From Baffinella frigidus (lineage: Eukaryota; Cryptophyceae; Cryptomonadales; Baffinellaceae): a DNA stretch of 25,207 bases. Below the pieces are notes generated by a model. The model had not been told where the DNA came from and ran no database searches. It saw only the letters and a program-made list of their open reading frames with translations. Position 1 is the first letter of the stretch. The number at the start of each line of letters is the position of its first letter. The DNA lies in NCBI GenBank assembly GCA_026770585.1, contig MU646313.1, positions 180,580 through 205,786 of the forward strand. Reading direction: 5' to 3'. Of the stretch, positions 1-8,954 are shown piece by piece. The position numbers and the translations under genes are program-made.

Positions 1-1155
1 GGCTTCTGATTGGACTGAATACATCCAGATCACCCATTGGCCTGGTATTTGGCCGGGAACAACAAAGTCTGGGTGTGTTGGTGGGGGTGTTGAGATGAAG
101 GGGACCCACAGTGAGTCATGGAGCATGATGGGTGGATGGTTACGGAGGCCACAGGGGTGTTGTTCACGGGTGAGAGAGGCCAGGTGAGGAACGGTTCGCG
201 TGTGGAGGAGTTGTTTGATGAAGTGTTTTAGTGGGTTGGGGGAGGCGAAGAAGATGTGTCGGAGGAAGAGGGCGCAATCTTTGGGGTTTGTGAGATCAAG
301 AGAGGTGTGTGGTGCAATCTTCTCGGTTCTTGTGGTGGCGTGTTTGCTTGAGAGTAGGCGTGTGCAAAGGATTGGGGAGGCACACGGCCAGCAGATGTAG
401 GCACCTTGGTCTTGGAATTGTTGTTGGAGGTAGGGGAGTGTGTGTTGTTCCACTAGTTCTCCTCGAGCAGGGTCGAGTCGTTTCTGTGAGTTGTGGATGT
501 ATTGATTGTAACATTGTTTGAGGAGGGGTATTGTGAGGGTATCTTCGGGGTCGTTGGTGGGTCCAATGAACCATCGGGTGGGGGTAGCCTTTTTGCAGTG
601 GCTGCATAAGTCGACCGGTGGAAAGGCGCCTGTTGAGGGAGAGGGGGAGAGAATTCCTAGGTTCGAGCGGAAGTTGGAGATAGAGGCAATTTTTGTTTGG
701 TTTAGGAATTGATGAGCGTATGCATCCGTTGTTGCTATAGCTGTGAGTATAGTTGGCATGTTGTTTATGGAGATGCCCGCGACAATTCTCAGGTATTCGG
801 CTAGGGCCGTTGGGACCGTGCCAATTGGGAGAGGGGTTTTGTTGGGTTCCCCGTTGGGGTATGCTAAGTCGTGCATGGTTTTAGCCGAGGGGTATTGAGG
901 GGAGTCAACGGGAGGAAGTTTTGATAGGTTGTTGGTTTCGTTGGGGGGTAGAGCAGATTGCCACGGGCGATACACGGGTAGGTGATTGAGCGGGTCGCGG
1001 TTAGGCCTGGGGGGTAGCAGTGCGAAGTTGAGGTTCCGTGAGGTACTGTGCTCTGGTGTTAAATGCCAGATGGATGGTTGTTTCAGTGGAGGAGAATTAC
1101 AGGTCCATCCTAGTTTCCAGGCGAGAGAATCGAGGTGCGTAGATAAGGGGGACAT
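1..1155 (-). CDS. Partial long open frame with degenerate GATA-like zinc finger
   Basis: The minus strand is open without a stop from an upstream TGA at 1248-1246 to the window edge. The first ATG is at 1155, giving 385 codons with the C-terminus cut off. I do not recognise the protein as a whole. Residues 184-201 (CSHCKKATPTRWFIGPTN) resemble the first half of a GATA-type finger (C-x2-C, then T-P-x-x-W and G-P). It is followed by LLKQCYNQYI, where a GATA finger has a C-x2-C pair; only one of those two Cys is present. A further C-x2-C (CWPC) lies at residues 255-258 and could supply ligands. The protein is rich in Pro, Thr and Leu. It could be a host DNA-binding protein or an old transposon-encoded one. 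That it is open is seen; the zinc finger is inferred from spacing. The true start could lie in an upstream exon. Confidence 0.55.
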   Translation of the reverse strand, partial: MSPLSTHLDSLAWKLGWTCNSPPLKQPSIWHLTPEHSTSRNLNFALLPPRPNRDPLNHLPVYRPWQSALPPNETNNLSKLPPVDSPQYPSAKTMHDLAYPNGEPNKTPLPIGTVPTALAEYLRIVAGISINNMPTILTAIATTDAYAHQFLNQTKIASISNFRSNLGILSPSPSTGAFPPVDLCSHCKKATPTRWFIGPTNDPEDTLTIPLLKQCYNQYIHNSQKRLDPARGELVEQHTLPYLQQQFQDQGAYICWPCASPILCTRLLSSKHATTRTEKIAPHTSLDLTNPKDCALFLRHIFFASPNPLKHFIKQLLHTRTVPHLASLTREQHPCGLRNHPPIMLHDSLWVPFISTPPPTHPDFVVPGQIPGQWVIWMYSVQSEA

Positions 1156-1577
1156 CAATGTCTTGAGTTTGATAGGGGAAGCGAAAAGGTAAAAGCGAGT
1201 TTTGAAGTTGGCTGTGTGATCAAGGCCTCTTGGAGCGTTGTAGGCTCATGGTATCCCATGCCTCACAACCTGTTGGCAGATTTTACGCTCATCACACACA
1301 CCGAACCCAAGTCAGCCTCCTTTGAGGCTCATGTTATCCCATGGTTGAAGTTTAAGAGCTTCAATCACGAATACCCCACAAGGTGAAAGGGATTGTGTGG
1401 GGGTGTGAGGTGAAATCAGTTGGACACCAAAGATGGCCACCAAAGATGAAAGCAGATGAATGTGGTATTGTTGGGATTAACGTACGGAAGTCAGCGAAAT
1501 TCAGGGCAATCCAAGCGTCAGAAACAACAACAGAAAATCACTAAGACAAGCGTTAACACTCACCCACGTTAGCATCC

Positions 1578-1664
1578 TCCTTTAGGTCCTTTAGGTTTTA
1601 AATGCTCCCAACGTAGCCCAACGACACGCCCTTCCGTAGAAAGGACTGCAGAGAAAGCATTTTA
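1578..1664 (+). repeat. Family A repeat, short copy
   Basis: The copy begins with a tandem 9-mer (CCTTTAGGTCCTTTAGGT), then CTCCCAAC, then ACGACACGCCCTTCCGTAGA and GCAGAGAAAGCAT. Longer copies are at 1686-1855, 11953-12110 and 12609-12800, and a diverged one is at 11262-11372. Confidence 0.75.
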
Positions 1665-1685
1665 AGGTCCCCCGATGACCAGCTC

Positions 1686-1855
1686 AGGTCCTTTAGGTCC
1701 TTTAGGGTTTAAATGCTCCCAACATATGCCAACGACACGCCCTTCCGTAGAGAGGACTGCAGAGAAAGCATTTTTGCTTTCGGATCGCGTTTCGCTCTCC
1801 AGTGCAGAGGCTCGTGAAGAGGGGATACAGGGTGGCTCTCTTGGGGTGTTTGAGC
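1686..1855 (+). repeat. Family A repeat, long copy
   Basis: Same 5' end as the copy at 1578, extended through TTTGCTTTCGGATCGCGTTT and CCAGTGCAGAGGCTCGTGAA. Both strands carry open frames here, but the same peptides recur wherever the repeat does, so they follow the DNA copy and are not evidence of coding. Confidence 0.8.
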
Positions 1856-2020
1856 TATTCCAAAATAGGATCGCACTCGCACACGCACCGAACCCAAGTC
1901 AGCCTTAAGTCCGTCAATGAGGCTCATGGTATCCCATGCCTCACAACCTGTTACTGGAATTGGTCGGATTTTGCCTGTCTCGGAAAATCTTTTTTCCTTT
2001 CCTCTCCTCTCCCTCGCAGG

Positions 2021-2060
2021 GTGTGAAGGCTGGGCCTGTGAGGAGACAGCTGCTCGCTAC
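2021..2060 (+). promoter_or_regulatory. Repeat-borne 5' flank module, copy 1
   Basis: About 40 bases (GTGTGAAGGCTGGGCCTGTG, then AGGAGACAGCTGCT) lie 134 bases before the ATG of the MYND gene. Nearly the same 40 bases lie just before the ATG of the SnoaL-like gene at 13123. A pyrimidine tract ending in CTCGCAG immediately precedes this copy, so it may start a 5' UTR exon. A promoter or leader role is inferred only from shared position. Confidence 0.4.
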
Positions 2061-2193
2061 ATCTCTTCGGTGGTGAACTCCTCTCTCGTGTAGAAGCCCC
2101 ACTCGTGGACTGGCACGAGCGCGACGAGCGTCCCGTACGCCTCGGAGCAAGAACTTGAAGCAAACACGTGTTGGCTCGAGCTGGCTGGGAGCA

Positions 2194-4913
2194 ATGGCTG
2201 GGGGGGGTGCGGACGTAGCGCTGGCGCTCGAGACGCTGACGCTCAAGGAGACCTGCGCCCACTGCGGCAAGCAGCGTTCTTCGCTCAAGCGCTGCTCGCG
2301 CTGCAAGCAAGTCTCCTACTGCGGGGCGGAGTGCCAGAACGCGGGCTGGAAGAAGCACAAGAAGGCGTGCATGTCTCCTGAAGAACGAGAGACGTCGCTC
2401 AAGGATATCTTCCTGAAGATAGTAAACCCTGACCCCTAAACCCTAAACCATAAACCATAAACCATAAACCATAAACCATAAACCATAAACCGTACACCAT
2501 AAACCATAAACCATAAACCATAAACCATAAACCAAAAGCCATAAACCATAAGCCATGAACGCTAAACGCTAAACGCTAAACCTTGCACCCTAAAACCTAA
2601 ACCCTAAACGCCAAAACCCCAACCCCAACCCCGAAACCCTACACCAGGTAGCGGCAGATGAAGCGTCGGACTGGCGAGGCGTGCTTGCGTGGGAGGGGCG
2701 CATGGAGGAGATCATGGTCAATCGGCCAGATTCCGTGTGCGAGTTCATCCTCCTCCGCTTTGCCGCAGCACACACGCTCCGGATGAAAGATACGACTGCG
2801 AGTCTGGTTGACACCATCAAGGAGACGGGGGAGTTTGACTGGGGCAGCGGGGATCTGGGCCAGTCTGCGAGAGCTTTCGAAACTCTGGAAACCAGGCGCA
2901 TTGCACTGCTGGGCAAAATGCTGCGTTTCCGGGATATGGGCGAGGCGCAGTGTCTCCTAGGCGAAGGTCTGTTGGCACAGGGAAAAGCTGCATCTTCAAG
3001 CATGTACCTGCAACAGGCGCGCGACGTCGGCGCGGCGCACGGCTTCTTCTCGGTGGAGTGTCGCGCGTGTCTTGGCCTCGGGCAACTAGCAATCTTGGCG
3101 GGGCGCAGCGACGAGGGGCTTGATCTCCTCCGAAATGCTCTCGCTGCGGTCCCGCTCGATGAGGACCAAGGGAAAACCTCTGAGATGACGATCCTGACAC
3201 GGTTGACGGACGAGCTGATCAAGACACACGCGTTCGACGAGCTGGAGACGTTGCAGGCGCGCTATCGCACGGTGGCCAAGGCGGAGTCCCGCAGAAAGGG
3301 GCAGAACATTTGCTGGGAGGAGATGTGTGCAATCTACAGCAGCGCGCGCCTTCACGAGGTCCTTCTAGCTCTGTCTCAGTCTATTTGGGGCCATCCCTTT
3401 CATGAGCACGGGCTCTTTCCCGCTGCAAAGTTGACGGATTTGTACCGTACACGCAGCATGTCAACTTGAGAATAGTAGGTCCGTGTGCATCCTCATTGTC
3501 GTGATATGGTCATCAGTACAGGGGTATCTGGGCTATACAGAACCAGAACTGAAGAACACAGACCGGATTTGGGCCCCCCGTTTTCTTAATTTAGTACCAG
3601 AGGGTTGACTTAATCTTGCGTTGAGTCAACCCTCTGGTACTAAATTAAGAAAACAGACACCGACCGATGTCGGAGCACCCGTGTTCTTATAGCCCAGCTA
3701 CCCCTGTACGTAGCTGATATGCTGACACTAATTAAGTATCAGCCTCCGCCTGATATAACTGATATAAAAGTGCTGATATGCCAAGCTTAGTGAGAGAAAG
3801 ATTGTTGCAGCTCTTTCTCTTCTTGAACCCCCCTCCCACTCCCACTCTGCACCCTCAGGGGTGGCCGCGGCCTGCTAGGCCCATTAATAGTCTTTGGTGC
3901 TTTGGTGCTTTTATTTACACTCACATCGAAGGCCACAGCCCACCTCACTCTTGAGGAGTTGGGCGTAATCTACGGGTGAGTTCCCCGATCCTGCCCATTA
4001 AGGCTCGATCGAGCCCCCTTTTCCCTAGTCAACTCGAGTTGCCTAAAAAAGTTGACTGAGATCGTCTGACTTCGCCGTCTGGCTCGTCGCGGTCGTGTTT
4101 GTCAATTTATCCACCCTCCCTCCCTCCCTCCCTCTCTCCCTCCCTCCCGCCCTCCCTCCCTCCCTCTCTTCTCTCTCTCTCTCTCTCATCACGCCGTCCC
4201 CGTGTCGTCCCAGCGCACACCAAGCCTGCGTGGGTGAATGCATGGCGGGCGATCCTACCCCTTAAGTGACCAGTAGGCTCATACGCCCTACGGTAGGGTC
4301 CTAGGACCTGCCTAGAGCGAGTTAGGGTGAATATTCACCCTATGGCCACTTAAGGGGTATATCGATACGCTGGGGCATGCCCCACTTTGGACTACCTCTT
4401 TAGCCGCGATCCTCTGTACCGGGAGGCTTGACGTGATCCGAAAGGAAGCATGGCCTTTCTACAGAACCAGTTCCGGTGTCCACCTATGTTGGGAGCTCGA
4501 AGAACATTGAGGACCTGAAGGTCGGGATCGTTGAAGCTCTCTCTTCTTGATCCTCCCCCACTCTAAAGGCACATTTATTGGATTATGTCTCAGTTTGGGG
4601 GTTGGCGTTGGAGCCATTTCGTACTTTTAGGGTTTAGAATACCAGAATGTGTACCGGAAATCCTATGCGTAGCGAAAAATAAATCTATAAGGTGACGCCA
4701 TGAACTCTGCAGGCACACGGGAGGCCCGAAGAGGCCGTGCAGGAATGGCGCCTCCTCCAGGACCTTCCCCGCGAGAACCCGGAAGCTGTCTGGACCATGC
4801 CTCATGGGCGCGAGATGTTCGAAACAGAAGCCGGCTTTCGGCTCAAGTTCCACGATCCGGCCACTTCGGAGAGGGAGCGCAAGTTGATTGCGCAGCTGCC
4901 ATGGTACTTGTAG
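2194..4913 (+). CDS. MYND zinc-finger protein with TPR-like repeats, three exons
   Basis: The model has exons 2194-2421, 2648-3358 and 4713-4913, with both introns in phase 0; the protein is 379 residues. The ATG at 2194 (GCAATGG) is the first in frame. Exon 1 carries a complete MYND finger with ligands C21, C24, C34, C37, C43, C47, H55 and C59, normally a protein-protein contact module. Exon 2 is helical and TPR-like, with segments such as FRDMGEAQCLLGEGLLAQGK and GFFSVECRACLGLGQLAILA. Exon 3 continues the helical part from AHGRPEEAVQEWRLLQDL and ends QLPWYL-TAG. Without the second splice, the frame would run into transposon sequence and stop at 3469 with an unrelated tail. The joined ARLHE/AHGRPEEA boundary fits the family as I know it from algal genomes. 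Function beyond scaffolding is unknown. Intron 1 is telomere-like; intron 2 holds several mobile elements. Confidence 0.85.
2422..2647 (+). repeat. Intron 1 of the MYND gene made of telomere-like heptamers
   Basis: The donor is ATA/GTAAACCC and the acceptor CCCTACACCAG/GTA. Almost all of the 226-base intron is degenerate CCCTAAA, mostly the variant ACCATAA in tandem at 2445-2535. The acceptor AG comes straight out of a heptamer variant. Confidence 0.8.
3366..3483 (+). mobile_element. Family H foldback element, right end truncated
   Basis: The sequence CTCTGTCTCAGTCTATTTGG through CAACTTGAGAATAGT is shared with copies at 21273-21409 and 23028-23159 and a fragment at 24833-24906. It lies just inside intron 2 of the MYND gene, eight bases after the donor, and would encode the false tail if the intron were read through. 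The right terminus (GAGGCAGAG) seen in the other copies is missing. Confidence 0.7.
3517..3708. mobile_element. Family E foldback element, complete
   Basis: The termini are TACAGGGGTATCTGGGCTAT and TAGCCCAGCTACCCCTGTA. A long inner palindrome has arms TTAGTACCAGAGGGTTGACT and its complement. The TA at both ends fits a TA target duplication. It has no coding capacity. A second copy at 14888-15302 is interrupted by other elements. It lies in intron 2 of the MYND gene. Confidence 0.85.
4108..4188 (+). repeat. CCCT/CT microsatellite
   Basis: A run of CCCT units passing into CT units within intron 2 of the MYND gene, about 520 bases before its acceptor. Confidence 0.9.
4258..4357. mobile_element. 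Family C foldback element, copy 1
   Basis: The ends CCCCTTAAGTGACC and GGCCACTTAAGGGG are flanked on both sides by TA. The inner part carries CTACGGTAGGGTCCTAGGAC. Its left arm, read on the minus strand, is an empty version of the site where a family D element sits inside the copy at 15068-15279. Confidence 0.85.
4368..4540 (-). repeat. Family B repeat
   Basis: On the minus strand this matches 12140-12290: GAGCTCCCAACATAGG, then a GGACACCGGAAC-like part, GGAAAGCCATGCTTCCTTTC-like, then CCTCTTTAGCCGCGATCC-like. Families A and B share the CTCCCAACATA core and the CCTTTAGG start, so they are probably branches of one family. It lies in MYND intron 2. Confidence 0.7.
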
Positions 4914-4935
4914 GTCTGTACTAGGAGGGCAGATA

Positions 4936-5135
4936 TCCCTTAAGTGGCCATGATGTCGAAAGTGGCCCCAAAGAGATCCTAGGCAGGTCCTAGGGCCCTA
5001 CGGTAGGGCGTATGACCCTACTGGCTACGTGAGAGATACGGCTACCGGAGTAGGCTCATACGCCCTACCGTAGGGCCTTAGGACTTGCCTAGGATCTCTT
5101 CGGGGTCAGTTGTGACCCCATGGCCACTTAAGGGA
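4936..5135. mobile_element. Family C foldback element, copy 2
   Basis: The ends are TCCCTTAAGTGGCCATG and CATGGCCACTTAAGGGA, with nearly full-length foldback arms meeting near 5035. The left flank is TA; the right flank is CA, so the duplication is decayed or lost at a junction with the next element. It starts 23 bases after the MYND stop codon. Confidence 0.8.
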
Positions 5136-5138
5136 CAG

Positions 5139-5230
5139 CCCCCCCCTAGGGACCACCGTAGGGCCATAGGCATAGGCCTACTGTAGGGTCCTATGGGGGG
5201 GGGGGTTCTCATGAGCGAGGTACCCCTGTA
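5139..5230. mobile_element. Family D foldback element, left end missing
   Basis: This copy has the poly-C/poly-G core and the right terminus GAGCGAGGTACCCCTGTA but no left terminus. Confidence 0.75.
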
Positions 5231-5235
5231 GAGCC

Positions 5236-5342
5236 TACAGGGGTACCTCGCTCATAAGAAACCGCCCCCCTCCCTAGGACAACCATAGGGCCCTACATGT
5301 AGCTAAGGGGGAGCGGTTTCTTATGCGCGAGGTACCTCTGTA
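5236..5342. mobile_element. Family D foldback element, complete
   Basis: The ends are TACAGGGGTACCTCGCTCAT and ATGCGCGAGGTACCTCTGTA. Between them are short poly-C and poly-G runs and CCTAGG/CCTA motifs. It sits five bases from the previous copy. Confidence 0.85.
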
Positions 5343-5443
5343 GTGTGTGGGGTTCCACTATAGGCGCGCCGGGAGGAGCTCTCCCAGGACACCGAGTAAA
5401 GTCACTCCGCACCTAGTTGCTTCCAGAGGCGCCGGGACGCGTC

Positions 5444-5565
5444 TACAGGGGTACCTCGCTCATAAGAAAACGTCTTCCCCTAGGAGCCTACAGTAGGCCT
5501 ATCCCTAGGGCCCTACGATAGTCCTCCGGAGGGGGGCGTTTTCGTATGAGCAAGGTAGCCCTGTA
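5444..5565. mobile_element. Family D foldback element, complete
   Basis: TACAGGGGTACCTCGCTCAT at the left and GAGCAAGGTAGCCCTGTA at the right, the right end with two changes. There is no open frame. Confidence 0.85.
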
Positions 5566-5838
5566 GACGCACCTCACAACGCGTCTCGGTGGACCCTTGA
5601 CCACTGGGCTGCTGTGCGCGGCCGCACCGAGGTCCGTTTATTTTCGTGGTACTAATTAACAATTACGTGGTACAAAGACTTGTTATTCACCGATAGTTTC
5701 CTACTGGGAGGCGCCTGTGCAGGTCGCTACTGGCCGCGTCCCGGCGCTGAAACGGGTTTTCTTTATTCACACATCACGGAGTACGAGCCGAGCACAGCGC
5801 GTTCTCCGCGTGTGTCTGCTTAAGGCTCAACTACCCAT
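5566..5838. other. Spacer without recognised gene
   Basis: I see no open frame, splice-bounded exon or repeat unit I can support in this 273-base stretch between two family D copies. Confidence 0.4.
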
Positions 5839-5961
5839 TACAGGGGTACCTCGCTCATGAGAACCCCCCCCCCCCCCGTAGGACCACCGTCGGGCCCTAG
5901 TTATGGGCCTGCTGTAGGGCCCTAGGTTGGGGCGGTTTCTGGTAAGCGAGGTACCCCTGTA
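5839..5961. mobile_element. Family D foldback element with long poly-C
   Basis: TACAGGGGTACCTCGCTCAT at the left and AAGCGAGGTACCCCTGTA at the right. The left arm contains a run of about 14 C. Confidence 0.85.
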
Positions 5962-5962
5962 C

Positions 5963-6114
5963 TGCACTGCCAGCCAGAATATTTCACCTTACGTCAAATG
6001 GCTGATCTTCGGCAGTAAGGAGTCAGGGAGCCTGTTCCGAGAGCAGGCATTTGACTTGAGATTCTGGCTGTCAGGGCACTTGACTTGGGGTGAAATGTTC
6101 TGGCCGGCAGTGCA
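5963..6114. mobile_element. Foldback element I, single copy
   Basis: Inverted ends TGCACTGCCAGCCAGAATAT and GAACATTTCACC-type complement (right end read inward TGCACTGCCGGCCAGAACAT), with arms of about 30 bases. It abuts the right end of the family D copy before it. I saw no second copy in the window. Confidence 0.75.
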
Positions 6115-6159
6115 CTGGTCGCGTCCCTGAAACGGATCCTCGTTTAGGGTTTGCATCGC

Positions 6160-6216
6160 GGGAGGTGGTCCTAGGGTGGGGGGGGGGCGGTTCCGTATGA
6201 GCGAGGTGGTCGTGTA
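6160..6216. mobile_element. Family D remnant
   Basis: Only the right half survives: a G run, then GGTTCCGTATGAGCGAGGTG. Confidence 0.6.
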
Positions 6217-6629
6217 CAGACTTGCTGCCGGCGCGCGCGTGTAGCGGCGTGAGTGAGCGAGGTTATCCTTGGAGCCCTTTTCCCCCGGGGCGGGCCCGTC
6301 CAGGACCCGGTCCTCACACAGGCCGCTACAGGACGGACTCGGCCGCTTGCCAGTCACAGCCACAGGCATAGGGTGCCCCCGACTCCTCTAGGAGAGCGGC
6401 GTGAGTGAGCGCGGCGGGCCGCTACGAGACGGCCTCGGCGAGACAGGCTGTGAGCCTCGGTCGGACAGGTGGCGAGCCTCGGTGGTTGACTAATGAAGGT
6501 ATTTTTGATCTCGCTTGTGTGTCGGGCCTGGGCCTGCGCGGCCTCTCTCCTCCCAAGCGGGGTCGCACAGGTCAGGAGGCTGGAAAGGCCTGGGAGTCCG
6601 AAGGCCTGGGAGACTGAGTGATGCCTGCA
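6217..6629. other. GC-rich stretch with a shared 35-base repeat
   Basis: I find no supported gene. Bases 6448-6482 (CTGTGAGCCTCGGTCGGACA onward) recur with one change at 10304-10338. GGCGTGAGTGAGCG occurs twice, near 6245 and 6400. Confidence 0.5.
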
Positions 6630-6832
6630 GGGAACCCCCCCCCCCCCCAAAAAAAAAGGACCATCACAGGGTCCTAGGCATATGCCTACTGTAGAGTCTT
6701 AGGGGGTCCTTTAGATCCTTTAGGTTCTTCGAGCTCCCAACATAGGCGGACACCGGAACTTGTTCTGCAGAAAAGCCATGCTTCCTGTACACTTCCTTTC
6801 TGGCAGTTTCTTATGAGCGAGGTACCCCTGTA
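6630..6832. mobile_element. Family D element carrying a family B insertion
   Basis: The outer copy has a poly-C/poly-A core and the right end GAGCGAGGTACCCCTGTA; its left terminus is not recognisable. Between about 6709 and 6803 sits a family B repeat (TCCTTTAGATCCTTTAGG to CCATGCTTCC), placed where uninterrupted copies run straight from the G run to the right arm. Confidence 0.7.
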
Positions 6833-7084
6833 AGCCAGGCCGCCCTCTGCCCGGCTCCCAGGCGGGCCGCTGCAAGACAGACTCCACGAGGCCCCCCCGC
6901 GCCAGGTCAGAACTTCAATTTTCGAGATTGTGTAGTAAAATGATATTTCGTTCGTGTAAAGTTGATTCTACCCGAGAAACACGCCAAAAGTGATGGGAAT
7001 TGGAGCTCTTTGCCGCGGGTATAATGTTTTTTTAAATTGTACCAGGATTCGCAAACGAGTGTGTGTGAAAAAGGAACTTGGCGC

Positions 7085-7190
7085 GGTCTCTCTATATTTT
7101 TCTTTTTCTCCCTCCCTCTCTGTCTCTCACTCTCGCTCCCTCTCTCTGTCTCTCTCTCTCCCTCCCTCCCTGCCTCCCTCTCTATCTCAG
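7085..7190 (+). repeat. Pyrimidine (CT/CCCT) tract ending in an acceptor-like CTCAG
   Basis: About 105 bases of CT/CCT repeat end at TCTATCTCAG/GCC. This is an excellent-looking 3' splice site. Following bases 7191-7222 read ALHEAAKAFL, but no phase-compatible join to the exon at 7941 exists, so I do not annotate an exon. Confidence 0.6.
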
Positions 7191-7212
7191 GCCTTGCACG
7201 AGGCTGCGAAGG

Positions 7213-7722
7213 CTTTTTTAGGGTTTGGGGATAAGGGTCCAGAGTGTAGGGTTTAGGGCTGAGGGGTTAAGGGTTCGGGGTTAGGGGTTAGGGTTGAGGG
7301 GTTAGGGTTGAGGGTTGAGGGTTTAAGGTTCGGGTTTGGGGTGTAGGGTGCATGGTTGTAGGGTTTCGGCCTGGGAGGCATGGTCCTTGGGCTGAGGGTT
7401 TAGGGTTGATGGTTCAGGGGTTAGGGTTGAGGGTTGAGGGTTCAGGGTTAGGGTTCAGATTTTGGTGTCCAGGGTTTAGGGGTTAGGGTTTAGGAGTGAG
7501 GGTTTTGGGTTTTGGGTTGAGGGTTTAGGGTTGAGGGTGTAGGGTTTAGAGTTCAGGGTTGGTGGTTTAGGGTTTAGGGTTTAGGGTTTAGGGTTTAGGT
7601 TTTAGGGTTTAGGGTTTAGGGTTTAGGGCTTAGGGTTTAGCTGTCATGGTTTAGGGTTTAGGGTTGAGGGTTGAGGGTTGAGGGCTTAGGGGTTATGGTA
7701 CAGGGTGTAGGGTCTGGGGATA
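7213..7722 (+). repeat. Degenerate TTTAGGG array, G-rich on the plus strand
   Basis: About 500 bases of TTTAGGG with variants TTGAGGG, TTCAGGG and TTTTGGG; the purest part is near 7565-7625. It lies upstream of the exon at 7941, presumably in an intron or intergenic. Confidence 0.9.
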
Positions 7723-7940
7723 AATCCCCCCTAGGAGTAGTTCGAGTGACTTTACACAAGTCACGTCTCCTAGGACCACATTAGACCAAATGTACACATT
7801 CGGCCCCGCCGGATAATTCCGAGCGGTTGGGCTGGATTCCCTTTCTTCAGTGAAAGCCTCATACTCAACACGTCACCGTGTCTCGAGCCTCCGACGCCCC
7901 GCCTGGGCGCCAGAAGTTATAAGCCCTTTGTTCCCAACAG

Positions 7941-8422
7941 ATAGCCGGTAAAGAGCCGGCCATGCCCAAGATCGACGACCTCGATCCCTTCAATCCAAAC
8001 GAGATGGAATTCCCCAAGTGGTTCTCCAAGTTCGAGCTCTTCCTCCGCATCGCCTTCGCGCCCTGCCTCTGGATCGTGGCGTGGCCTCTCATCGGCCCCC
8101 ACACCGATGAGACGATGAAGAACGCCAAGATAGATAGGGTGTAGGGTTGAATTTGCGGCTTTGACCACTCGGCGATGCAATACCTAGGGGTTGTTGTTTA
8201 GGGTTTACAGTTTGAGGTTTAGGGTTAAGGGTTAAAGGTTTACAGTTTAGGATTTAGGGTTCAGGGTTCAGGGTTCAGGGCCAGCTGGTGCAGGTCGTGT
8301 AAAGCGTCAGCTGTTGGAGCCGTTGGGCTTAGGGCGTGGGGTTTCACCGCGACTAGACCGTTGATGTGATTTTCCTCGTCCCCTGACACAGCGCTTCCAC
8401 CTCCATGAGATCCTGGTGCAGG
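7941..8422 (+). CDS. Two exons of an unrecognised gene, one with a membrane-like segment
   Basis: Exon 7941-8138 has acceptor TTCCCAACAG and donor AGG/GTGTAGGG, phase 0 at both ends, 66 codons. It contains PKIDDLDPFNPNEMEFPKWF and then a hydrophobic stretch KFELFLRIAFAPCLWIVAW at about residues 30-48, which may be a membrane or buried helix. Exon 8392-8422 follows a pyrimidine-rich acceptor (CCCCTGACACAG) and reads RFHLHEILVQ before CAGG/GTTTGGGG. Phases agree across the join. The donors are formed from the telomere-like repeat that fills the introns. I do not recognise the family. Earlier and later exons should exist but were not found. The splice pattern is seen; expression is inferred. Confidence 0.6.
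8160..8290 (+). repeat. Intronic G-rich telomere-like repeat with exon-edge echo
   Basis: TTTAGGG variants lie between the exons at 7941 and 8392. At 8287-8295, CTGGTGCAG followed by GT repeats the last nine bases of the 8392 exon. Confidence 0.6.
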
Positions 8423-8610
8423 GTTTGGGGTTCAGGTTTCGGTTTTCGTGTTTCGGGTTTTGGGTTTTGGGTTTCGGGTTTCGGGTTTCGGGTTTTGGGT
8501 TGGGGGATTGGGTTTGGCTTAAAAAAGTGTTGGTGTAGGGTTTTGGGTTGGGGGTTTGGGTTTGGCTTAAAATGTGTGGGTGTAGGGCTCAGGGTTCAGG
8601 GTTTAGCTCA
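8423..8610 (+). repeat. TTTCGGG/TTTTGGG variant array
   Basis: The donor of the short exon leads straight into this array. TTTCGGG is the main variant at 8443-8505, followed by two copies of a larger unit ending in GGTTTGGCTTAAAA (near 8520 and 8570). Confidence 0.8.
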
Positions 8611-8664
8611 ACAAGTGAGGGAACCATTGAATATGGGTAAGGGGTTGGGATGATCGCGTGCCGA

Positions 8665-8950
8665 GATTGCGCAGTACACGTCGCCGTACCAAAGTCAACA
8701 AATCCGTTCCAAACGCCCCCACTGTCAACTTTCGAATAGTCCTCTACCCGACCGAGGCAAGCCACACGAGACTACTCGAGCACCCTTTTTAAATGTCGAG
8801 TGTAGGCGTTTGATGAGGAGTTGGTCACGTGTCGATACGGAAAGCGTGTAGACACGTGACCAAACATACGAAAATTACTACACACTGCCTCACTTGTACC
8901 ACTCCGGGGTTTAAATTGAGGAATTGAACAGCCGCGTGTGGTACTCTCCG
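8665..8950. repeat. Family H remnant plus a hairpin
   Basis: CAACTTTCGAATAGTCCTCT to CCGAGGCAAG near 8726-8760 resembles the right end of family H. At 8821-8863 a perfect 13-base palindrome (TTGGTCACGTGTC and complement) encloses 17 bases. I see no gene here. Confidence 0.55.
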
Positions 8951-8954
8951 CTGC

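Larger units (their letters stand above)
1240..1975. repeat. Dispersed repeat mosaic upstream of the MYND gene
   Basis: No gene is seen here. A segment containing GGCTCATGGTATCCCATG occurs at about 1242-1275 and 1919-1950, with shorter relatives at 1326-1355 and 12812-12835. The stretch 1480-1570 recurs, diverged, at 12477-12580. Copies of the TCCTTTAGG family (next entries) lie inside. The arrangement looks like repeats inserted into repeats rather than one element. Confidence 0.7.

Noticed and set aside
2681-3469. A 262-codon frame ending in a tail after ARLHEV
   Set aside because: Its first codon is GTG inside an exon, and its last 37 codons are intron plus family H sequence; the splice model explains it better.
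7191-7222. Exon ALHEAAKAFL after a fine pyrimidine tract
   Set aside because: Its only GT donor gives a phase that meets a stop in the next exon at 7941; kept as a note only.
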